The position numbers and the translations under genes are program-made. This document shows, piece by piece, positions 7,859-12,183 of a DNA stretch of 12,183 nucleotides. Position 1 is the first letter of the stretch, and each line of letters begins with the position of its first letter. Location: the NCBI GenBank assembly GCA_003153655.1, contig PMAK01000086.1:148-12330 (forward strand), in the 5' to 3' direction. The notes under the pieces are model-generated. The model had not been told where the DNA came from, did not search any database, and was given only the letters and a program-made list of their open reading frames with translations. Source of the stretch: Phycisphaerales bacterium. Its GTDB lineage: Bacteria > Planctomycetota > Phycisphaerae > Tepidisphaerales > Tepidisphaeraceae.

Positions 7859-8110
7859 TTAATTTTCCTGTTCCTCGCTCATCGGCTCGGTTTGAATTGC
7901 GCCATCCTCGGATTTGGACAGGATTTCGATTTGTTTTTCAGCGGCCCCCAGCACGTTTCTGCAATGACGGATGAGGAATGTGCCGCGTTCATATTTAGCG
8001 AGGCTTTCTTCCAGGCCCACTTCTCCGCCTTCGATCTTTGAGAGAATCTGCTCAAGTTCCGCGAGCGCTTCTTCAAAGGATTTCGGAGCGATCTGGTTCT
8101 TTTTGCTCAT
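7859..8110 (-). CDS. xseB: Exodeoxyribonuclease VII small subunit
   Basis: XseB combines with XseA into the single-strand-specific exonuclease VII of the cytoplasm. The 83-residue length matches the family (E. coli XseB is 80). The signature FEEALAELEQILSKIEGGE (12-30) followed by LEESLAKYERG and the helical tail is characteristic: two amphipathic helices forming a small coiled coil. The last 15 residues are acidic and variable, as usual. XseA is not in this window, but xseB-ispA-dxs is a widespread order, so this is likely the first gene of the minus-strand operon. The ATG at 8110 has no purine-rich ribosome-binding site, and a perfect TATAAT sits just upstream, so the mRNA may be leaderless (listed separately). 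Confidence 0.92.
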   Translation of the reverse strand: MSKKNQIAPKSFEEALAELEQILSKIEGGEVGLEESLAKYERGTFLIRHCRNVLGAAEKQIEILSKSEDGAIQTEPMSEEQEN

Positions 8111-8119
8111 CGCATTAGA

Positions 8120-8125
8120 ATTATA
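8120..8125 (-). promoter_or_regulatory. Candidate -10 box TATAAT for the xseB-ispA-dxs operon
   Basis: On the minus strand, a perfect TATAAT ends nine bases before the xseB ATG. With the usual 6-8 base gap, transcription would start at or within one or two bases of the start codon, giving a leaderless mRNA. This agrees with the lack of a Shine-Dalgarno motif. No recognisable -35 hexamer lies 16-18 bases upstream (the sequence is C-rich there). Confidence 0.45.
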
Positions 8126-8154
8126 ACCGAACGATTAAAAATGGGGCGTAGAGG

Positions 8155-8211
8155 GATATGAGTGGATGAATATGAGCCGGAGGGCATTCAGTCAGCCGAT
8201 CCACTCATATC
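8155..8211. repeat. 13-bp perfect inverted repeat with 31-base spacer
   Basis: GATATGAGTGGAT (8155-8167) is exactly complementary to ATCCACTCATATC (8199-8211). As RNA it would form a strong hairpin with a 31-base loop that contains a further small GCC/GGC pairing. It lies between the stop of the small minus-strand ORF (8226) and the xseB promoter candidate. Neither strand has a T-run directly after the stem, so it is not a standard intrinsic terminator. It could be a factor-binding site, an RNA-processing hairpin, part of a small RNA, or a remnant of a small repeat element. No flanking target duplication is evident. Confidence 0.6.
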
Positions 8212-8225
8212 GTGTCGCGGCATTC

Positions 8226-8393
8226 TCAGTTCGATTTTGGTAGAACGGTCGCAGCATGAACTAACGTGGCGGGCCAATGGCAGTCATCGTGAAGACTCGC
8301 TTCGGTCGCGGGTTCTGAAGCCAGCGAGATCAGCTTGGCGTAGGTCAAAAGAGCGGTGAAGATCACCGTGACAATGACAAATGTCAGCCGCAT
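8226..8393 (-). CDS. Putative 55-residue single-pass membrane protein
   Basis: I do not recognise this protein. It begins MRLTFVIVTVIFTALLTYAK: a short basic start followed by a clear hydrophobic span at about 4-18. A polar tail of about 35 residues then includes a His/Asp/Cys/His cluster (HDDCHW) near residues 34-39. The start at 8393 is supported by a very strong GGAGG (8400-8404) six bases upstream. In-frame starts further up (ATG at 8423, TTG at 8435) have worse spacing. It could be a small membrane protein, or an exported peptide if the hydrophobic stretch is a signal. It lies alone between the sigma-factor gene (opposite strand) and the xseB operon. The main doubt is size: a 55-codon frame can occur by chance, and no homologue is known to me. 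Confidence 0.45.
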   Translation of the reverse strand: MRLTFVIVTVIFTALLTYAKLISLASEPATEASLHDDCHWPATLVHAATVLPKSN

Positions 8394-8638
8394 AACCCGC
8401 CTCCGCGCTGTCCGATTATCCATATGAAACGCCAACTCCGGATAGTTATTGGCATGTGTTAGAATACACCAGGATTATGAGCTTGGCGAACATATTTTTC
8501 GTAAACTTGTTATCGCAAGGTATTGCCAGAACTCGATTTGCTCGCCATCCAGCGAGGGTCCGATAACCGGATTATGGAATAATAGCCTCCTCCGGACGTT
8601 GTGTAAGTGACGACCGGAATTGTGCATGGAGAACGTTA
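8394..8638. other. Divergent intergenic region before the ECF sigma gene
   Basis: Nothing here reads as a gene. It separates the small minus-strand ORF from the plus-strand sigma gene and must hold promoters for both. A TATTCT-like box exists on the minus strand around 8459-8466 and AT-rich GATTAT/AATAAT words on the plus strand around 8570-8582, but I see no convincing -35 partner for either. I also see no obvious ECF-type promoter (GGAAC-like -35 with GTC-like -10) that would indicate autoregulation. Confidence 0.4.
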
Positions 8639-9259
8639 GTGTCGTCCGACGATGCCACTCCGGTCAGTGACGAGGCCCTCGTGCGGCGTTTACGCGCGGG
8701 CGATGACCGCGCGGGCGACGAGTTGGCCGCGCGGCATTGCGCTTCGCTGATGCGATATCTTCAGCGGCTGGTCCGGAGCGACCATCTGGCCGAAGAATTG
8801 CATCAGCAGACCTGGACCAGCACGCTGGAGCATCTGGATCGATTTGATGCCGATTCCGGCGGCGGTGGTTTCAAGGCGTGGCTGTATCGCATTGCCACGA
8901 ATAAGGCGCATGACCTGTGGCGGGCGCGGGGTCGCGAAAAGAGCGTTAAGCAGAGTTTGATTTTGATAACCGAGGAGATGGGGCCGGATGCATCGCATCG
9001 ACTTGAAGGCGCGGAAGCCGAAATCAGTCTTCGCGCTGCAATCGAGTCGCTGCCGGAAAACCAGAAGCAGATTTTATTGTTGCGATATTACGCAAATCTG
9101 AAGTTCGTGGAGATCGCTGAGATGTTGGGTTGTCCGCTCAATACCGCGCTGGGACGAATGCACAAAGCCATGATTCATCTTCGCAAACTCCTGGCCGAGC
9201 CGCAGAGCGTCCAAGCGCCGGGCACGGAGACGCAGGGTGCTGAATCGAGGATCCCATGA
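8639..9259 (+). CDS. ECF-type RNA polymerase sigma factor
   Basis: This alternative sigma factor would direct RNA polymerase to a special promoter set. The 206 residues contain region 2 at about 12-97, with ELHQQTW and the -10-reading helix FKAWLYRIATNKAHDLWRAR (78-97). A short linker follows, then region 4 at about 132-186, including SLPENQKQILLLRYY and a helix-turn-helix LKFVEIAEMLGCPLNTALGRM (154-174). Regions 1 and 3 are absent, as in ECF factors. The Gly-rich insert DADSGGGGF before region 2.4 occurs in several planctomycete-style ECFs as I remember them. The start is GTG at 8639 with GGAG (8628-8631) seven bases upstream. The stop overlaps the start of the next gene by four bases (ATGA, 9256-9259), implying translational coupling. 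About 20 residues follow region 4 as a polar tail. The signal sensed and ECF group are unknown. Confidence 0.92.
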   Translation: MSSDDATPVSDEALVRRLRAGDDRAGDELAARHCASLMRYLQRLVRSDHLAEELHQQTWTSTLEHLDRFDADSGGGGFKAWLYRIATNKAHDLWRARGREKSVKQSLILITEEMGPDASHRLEGAEAEISLRAAIESLPENQKQILLLRYYANLKFVEIAEMLGCPLNTALGRMHKAMIHLRKLLAEPQSVQAPGTETQGAESRIP

Positions 9260-9894
9260 GGAACTTTCTTCAAGATCTTGAAAACAATGAAGCGATCCTG
9301 CTGATATATCTGGCGGATGAACTTTCCGCCGCGGATCGGCTTGAGGTCGAGCAGATGCTGGCCTCCGACGCTGCTTTGCGAGGCGAGCTCGAGATTCTTC
9401 GCCAGACGCAGCAGCTTGCGTATGACTCGCTGGAGACCCTTGATTCGGTATCGCGGCCGGCCGCTCCGCCAATTGTGGCGCTCGGCCAGGTGTCGCGAAT
9501 GATGCACGAGTGGACTGATCGAAGGCGACGGCCGGAGCCGGTTGTCGCTGTAATTCGTCGGCCGCTCCCGTGGCGGCGCATGAGTGTGTCAGCCGCGGCG
9601 GTCTTATTGGTTGGCTATTACATTTGGGCCGTCTACCAGCCGACGACACCGATGCATCATCCCTCCCGTGTGACTATTGGCAGCCCCTATGGCGAGGAGC
9701 CAAGCCCATTCAATCCGGATAATATCAGCCCGGTGCCTCCGTCCAGGGAACTCTCCTCTCAGGAAAAGATGGCCCTCCTCACCAATTCCCTGGAGGATTC
9801 CGCCTCGGAGGAGGCATCCAATCTTCATGTCGCGGAGGTCGCCGCCGTGACTCCAGCCGACAGTTCCGATCAGAACACGACAGGTGAACCATGA
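9256..9894 (+). CDS. Single-pass membrane protein, probable anti-sigma factor
   Basis: The likely role is to hold the upstream sigma factor at the membrane until a signal releases it. The 212 residues divide into three parts. A cytoplasmic N-terminal helical domain (1-65) contains ILLIYLADELSAADRLEVEQ and a second helix LEILRQTQQLA, the usual look of an anti-sigma domain. A membrane span lies at about 109-127 (MSVSAAAVLLVGYYIWAVY), preceded by a very basic stretch (RRRR at 89-92, RRPLPWRR at 101-108) that fixes the N-terminus inside. An extracytoplasmic C-terminal part (128-212) is low-complexity, rich in Pro, Ser and acidic residues. The zinc-binding HxxxCxxC motif of many anti-sigmas is missing. 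The assignment rests on topology, the domain look and the ATGA overlap with the sigma gene; it also overlaps the next gene by ATGA at 9891-9894. No functional data. Confidence 0.72.
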   Translation: MRNFLQDLENNEAILLIYLADELSAADRLEVEQMLASDAALRGELEILRQTQQLAYDSLETLDSVSRPAAPPIVALGQVSRMMHEWTDRRRRPEPVVAVIRRPLPWRRMSVSAAAVLLVGYYIWAVYQPTTPMHHPSRVTIGSPYGEEPSPFNPDNISPVPPSRELSSQEKMALLTNSLEDSASEEASNLHVAEVAAVTPADSSDQNTTGEP

Positions 9895-10685
9895 AATTTT
9901 TGAAACTGACGGCGGTCTCTGTTTTCGCTCTTGGGGCGTTGATCGGCGCCACGGCGCCGGGCGACGAGCCGGCGACGCGTCCCGCATCCACCGCGGTCGA
10001 GCCGGATCAAACCGCGCCGACGAACAGCCCCGCGCAGCTTCGCCGGGCCCTTCGCGCGTTAGCCGGCAGAACGCGGGGCGTCGCTCCTTATTCCCAGGAG
10101 GAATGGGAAGACATGATGGTCTTCCTCAAGCAATATTCGCCGGCGCGCGCGCATGTTCTGTCCAACCTGAATCTCCCGGAAAACGCTCCGTTGCGTCTGG
10201 ACGCAATTCGCAAATGGCGGAATTACAATTTTATCAAGGATCATTTCCCCGCCATCGCAGATCAGATGGTGCATCGTTTCCAACTCGAGGATGATTTATT
10301 CGATCTCATGCTCAAGGCTCAGGCCGACAATTCACAACTCACCGAATATCGCGATCTGATTCACAACAAGGTCGCCGAGATCGTGCAGCTCGATTTTGTC
10401 GAGCGCCAAACACGGATTGATCAGCTCCAGAAACTGCTCGAAAGCGAAAAGCAGGCCTTCGCCATGGATCAGGCAATGGTGCAGAAAGTCATCGATCATC
10501 GCACCGATACGATCATGGCCCGTCTCGGACGCATGCCCGATGCCGCATCTCCAACCACGCGTCCGCAAGGCGAGGAACTCCGCGATGTGAACGATGCAAA
10601 TCACCCCTCCGCTCCGCAGGATGATGCCGCTTCACACGATCCAATGGTCAACGTCTCCAGGGACGCGAACGATCAGGGCAAGTAA
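9891..10685 (+). CDS. Secreted helical protein of the ECF sigma cassette, function unknown
   Basis: I do not recognise the family. The 264 residues start with a likely signal peptide (MKFLKLTAVSVFALGALIGA, cleavage near 20-22). A Pro/Thr/Ala-rich linker (about 23-48) follows, then a mainly alpha-helical domain from about 50 to 215. That domain has conserved-looking aromatic and acidic clusters (YSQEEWEDMMVFLKQYSP, IRKWRNYNFIKDHFP) and a long charged helix at about 150-200 with coiled-coil character. The last 45 residues are polar and probably disordered. The start codon overlaps the stop of the membrane protein (ATGA), so it should be made with the sigma and anti-sigma pair. Periplasmic partners of ECF modules often sense envelope stress or metals, as CnrX and CpxP-like proteins do; that role is plausible but not shown by any motif. 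No Cys pairs are visible. Confidence 0.75.
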   Translation: MKFLKLTAVSVFALGALIGATAPGDEPATRPASTAVEPDQTAPTNSPAQLRRALRALAGRTRGVAPYSQEEWEDMMVFLKQYSPARAHVLSNLNLPENAPLRLDAIRKWRNYNFIKDHFPAIADQMVHRFQLEDDLFDLMLKAQADNSQLTEYRDLIHNKVAEIVQLDFVERQTRIDQLQKLLESEKQAFAMDQAMVQKVIDHRTDTIMARLGRMPDAASPTTRPQGEELRDVNDANHPSAPQDDAASHDPMVNVSRDANDQGK

Positions 10686-11081
10686 TAGAATTCCACTCAG
10701 AAGATGAGCCGCTTGGTTGCCGCGTCATTTGCCTATCCTGAGTTTGCCATTTCGCAATTTGCGTCACCACCCAAATGCAAAACGACTGATAAGCCTGCTT
10801 CCACGATGAATGCACCCCGCGACAATATTTTGCAAGGTATTCTAATCTCGCAACTTAATCTCCCATAAACAGTTACCGGGCTCAGCCTGGCAAAATGTCA
10901 TTAACTGGTTATTTTAAGCTGGTGTAATTCGGAATCGGGCCGTATGATCGCCACGCAGCGATTAAATGGGCCTTCGAACGGCACGTGTCCAAGGGCATTG
11001 CCTAGCCGGCTCATCAAGCGTTGCAGCGGACAATTCCGGCGCGGAATTGCTGATCGGAACTTAAAAGGAAGGGTGGAGAAA
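10686..11081. other. Intergenic leader with dyad elements before the third PEP-CTERM gene
   Basis: This 396-base stretch is AT-richer than its neighbours, and I see no gene that I trust. It has no clear terminator for the sigma cassette. Promoter-like sequence is vague; TTGCAA near 10834 has no good -10 at the right distance. Three dyads stand out. CAGTTA (10870-10875) is mirrored by TAACTG (10902-10907), enclosing CCGGGCTCAGCCTGG (10876-10890), itself a one-mismatch palindrome. ATCGC/GCGAT is a small pair at 10947-10962. CAATTCC/GGAATTG is a perfect pair at 11031-11049, close to the ribosome-binding site. Confidence 0.45.
11031..11049 (+). promoter_or_regulatory. Inverted repeat CAATTCC-5-GGAATTG in the leader of PEP-CTERM 3
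   Basis: The perfect 7-bp arms (11031-11037 and 11043-11049) surround GGCGC. The repeat ends 32 bases before the start codon at 11082. It could be a regulator site or an RNA hairpin just upstream of the ribosome-binding site. No T-run follows. Function is a guess. Confidence 0.35.
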
Positions 11082-11696
11082 ATGCTTAAGAGACTTGGGA
11101 TTCTTGTAACGGCACTGTGCGCGATCTCGTCGGCTTCGACGGCGCTCGCCCAAACCTACGATTTCACGTTCACCAGCGGTGGTATGGATGCCACCGGGAC
11201 GATCGACATCGTAGGCGGTGTCGCTCAAAGCGGCTCAATCAATGTGACCAACATCCCTACCGAAGCCAACCCAAGCGCAGATCTCAGCGCTTCAGGTGCA
11301 TTGATTCCCGATCCCGCCAGTCCCAGTACCCTGACGCTCATCAATCATGACGGCGATGACATAATCTTTGACGATATCGCTAACGCCTCGAATGATCCCA
11401 TTTCCAACTCCAACGGCTTGGGTTTCGCCTCCGGCCCGTACCAGGATTCGGTACATTTTAATACCCTTATTAATCTCTGGGGTAATTCGCCAGGTTCGTA
11501 CAGCCTGTTTGTTGCCGAAGCCAATGTCGACACCAACGGAAACGTGATCGGCGATGCCCAATACGTTTACAATCAGTCTAATGGTTCTTTGATTCTCAGC
11601 CCCGACCTCGGCACCGGCGTCCCTGAGCCGGGTTCGATTTCGATCATCGCCATCGGCGCGATCGGGCTGATGCGCCGGCGGAAAAACGCCCGCTAA
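11082..11696 (+). CDS. PEP-CTERM sorting-domain protein (unrelated to the tandem pair)
   Basis: This is a secreted protein of unknown role, 204 residues. The signal peptide is MLKRLGILVTALCAISSAS and on, cleaved after ALA (21-23) before Gln. The mature part is Asn/Ser/Gly/Asp-rich and opens with YDFTFTSGGMDATGTIDI, a pattern I recall from many PEP-CTERM proteins whose first strands form a small beta-barrel-like domain. The C-terminus carries VPEP (180-183), a hydrophobic stretch at 185-197 and MRRRKNAR. It shares the sorting tag but not the body of the tandem pair (no PFIG or TDADY blocks). The start at 11082 is chosen because the signal peptide begins there and the purine-rich GGAAGGGTGGAG lies directly upstream (GGAG at 11075-11078, three bases from ATG). 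An in-frame ATG at 10944 would add 46 residues that do not resemble an export signal. The gene is monocistronic with a terminator 30 bases after the stop. Confidence 0.86.
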   Translation: MLKRLGILVTALCAISSASTALAQTYDFTFTSGGMDATGTIDIVGGVAQSGSINVTNIPTEANPSADLSASGALIPDPASPSTLTLINHDGDDIIFDDIANASNDPISNSNGLGFASGPYQDSVHFNTLINLWGNSPGSYSLFVAEANVDTNGNVIGDAQYVYNQSNGSLILSPDLGTGVPEPGSISIIAIGAIGLMRRRKNAR

Positions 11697-11725
11697 CCGT
11701 ACCAGCAATAAATAACCCAATCGAA

Positions 11726-11757
11726 AAGGGCCGTCCCTCCGGGGTCGGCCCTTCTCG
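11726..11757. terminator. Probably bidirectional terminator between PEP-CTERM 3 and the receiver gene
   Basis: AAGGGCCG (11726-11733) pairs with CGGCCCTT (11746-11753). After a T-T mismatch, CCC (11735-11737) pairs with GGG (11742-11744) around a TCCG tetraloop. On the plus strand the stem is followed by a broken T-rich tract (TTCTCGTCTTC). On the minus strand it is followed directly by TTTTCGATT. It thus serves the PEP-CTERM gene and, with the better tail, the opposing receiver-domain gene. Confidence 0.75.
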
Positions 11758-11794
11758 TCTTCAATCTCAAGTCTTGTACCCGCGCCGCTTTCGC

Positions 11795-11811
11795 AAAGCA
11801 CGGGCTTTTTT
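11795..11811 (+). terminator. Small secondary hairpin with T-run, back-up terminator
   Basis: AAAGC (11795-11799) and GCTTT (11804-11808) form a short stem with loop ACGG, and further T residues follow to 11811. A wider pairing of CTTTCGC (11788-11794) with GCGAAAG (11815-11821) encloses it. It is weak alone but sits downstream of the main terminator and before the convergent stop at 11823, where it could catch read-through. Confidence 0.4.
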
Positions 11812-11822
11812 ACGGCGAAAGA

Positions 11823-12183
11823 CTAGTACACCACCGCCATCACGTCTTCGATCGATTCGATCACCTGACGCACATGGAACGGCTTACGCAGAAATCCATC
11901 AAACCCGCCGGCAGTCAGTCCCTTGGCGTCTTCGGGCGTCATCTTGCCGCTCATGGCGATCACTTTGGTCAGTTGCAAGTCCGGATTGGATTTCACGTGC
12001 TTGCAGACTTCCCGGCCGTCAATATCGCGCAGGTGCATGTCGAGCAGTATGACGTGCGGGCGGAACTTTTCGGCCGTTATCCCAGCCGCGAAGCCTCCCT
12101 GTGCAACCTCGACCTCGTATTTCGCTTCATCCTCGAGAATCTTTTCGAGCACTTCGACAATATCGTGCTCCTCATCGACGATC
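11823..12183 (-). CDS. Response-regulator receiver domain protein (5' end outside window)
   Basis: This is a phosphoacceptor domain of a two-component or phosphorelay pathway. The frame runs in from the right edge, with 119 residues visible. It starts at IVDEEHD, which is the end of the first beta strand and the acidic Mg2+ pocket (usually VDDE; here D3 and E4/E5). The phosphoacceptor is D48 in VILLDMHL, the Thr/Ser switch is S78 (AMSGK), and the conserved lysine is K100 in FLRKPF. The protein ends 19 residues after that lysine, at the last helix of the receiver, so there is no C-terminal output domain. It is therefore either a stand-alone CheY/Spo0F-like receiver or the C-terminal receiver of a larger protein such as a hybrid kinase. 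With the start only a few residues away in a stand-alone regulator, the first is likelier, but the missing upstream bases decide. No kinase partner is visible. Confidence 0.9.
   Translation of the reverse strand, partial: IVDEEHDIVEVLEKILEDEAKYEVEVAQGGFAAGITAEKFRPHVILLDMHLRDIDGREVCKHVKSNPDLQLTKVIAMSGKMTPEDAKGLTAGGFDGFLRKPFHVRQVIESIEDVMAVVY

Noticed and set aside
8162..8359. 65-codon plus-strand frame starting GTG in the intergenic region
   Set aside because: It runs through the inverted repeat, has no ribosome-binding site, and gives no recognisable protein; the minus-strand 55-codon frame has much better signals.
9074..9649. 191-codon open frame on the minus strand across the sigma and anti-sigma genes
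   Set aside because: It is antisense to two overlapping genes with good starts, and its Arg/Pro/Ala-rich content is typical of a shadow frame.
10704..10868. 54-codon plus-strand frame (starts MSRLVAASFA) after the sigma cassette
   Set aside because: It has no good ribosome-binding site, signal peptide, membrane span or repetitive pattern; a frame this short is expected by chance in an AT-richer leader.
1..12183. CRISPR array, tRNA, rRNA, insertion sequence, toxin-antitoxin or phage genes
   Set aside because: No regular repeat-spacer pattern, cloverleaf, terminal inverted repeats with transposase, or matching proteins were seen by eye.

Overview
The window looks like a chromosomal segment from a moderately GC-rich, Gram-negative-type bacterium, most likely a planctomycete (possibly Phycisphaerae-like). 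The reasons are three PEP-CTERM secreted proteins, an ECF sigma cassette with unfamiliar accessory proteins, and DXS wording that I remember from planctomycetes. The lineage is an inference from remembered sequence style; no search was run. I see no rRNA, tRNA, CRISPR array, transposase or phage gene.

Layout. (1) Bases 1-1789 (+) hold the C-terminal two thirds of the ClpB disaggregase. (2) Bases 1790-2154 are an AT-rich leader with a spaced direct repeat and a perfect palindrome. (3) Bases 2155-3558 (+) hold two tandem paralogous PEP-CTERM proteins; their terminator lies inside the 3' end of the convergent glycerate kinase gene. (4) Bases 8110-3559 (-) hold the block xseB, ispA-type prenyl synthase, dxs, glycerate kinase. 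The first three are the classical isoprenoid-precursor cluster. The dxs C-terminus is out of frame and appears to have lost about 17 codons. (5) Bases 8111-8638 are intergenic, with a 13-bp inverted repeat and a likely 55-residue membrane protein on the minus strand. (6) Bases 8639-10685 (+) hold an ECF sigma factor, a single-pass membrane protein that is probably its anti-sigma factor, and a secreted helical protein, joined by two ATGA overlaps. (7) Bases 10686-11081 are a non-coding leader with dyad symmetries. (8) Bases 11082-11696 (+) hold a third, unrelated PEP-CTERM protein, followed by a probably bidirectional terminator. (9) Bases 12183-11823 (-) hold a receiver domain running off the window.

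How the genes may work together. DXS makes DXP from pyruvate and glyceraldehyde 3-phosphate for the MEP pathway, and the prenyl synthase condenses the resulting IPP and DMAPP. Glycerate kinase makes phosphoglycerate and could feed the same central-carbon node, but that link is only suggested by gene order. The three PEP-CTERM proteins need an exosortase that is not in this window. The sigma cassette looks like an envelope-signal module with unknown signal and regulon. I found no clearly new multi-gene system. The observations most worth following up are the dxs lesion, the sigma/anti-sigma/secreted-protein cassette, the terminator embedded in a coding region, and the structured non-coding stretches.
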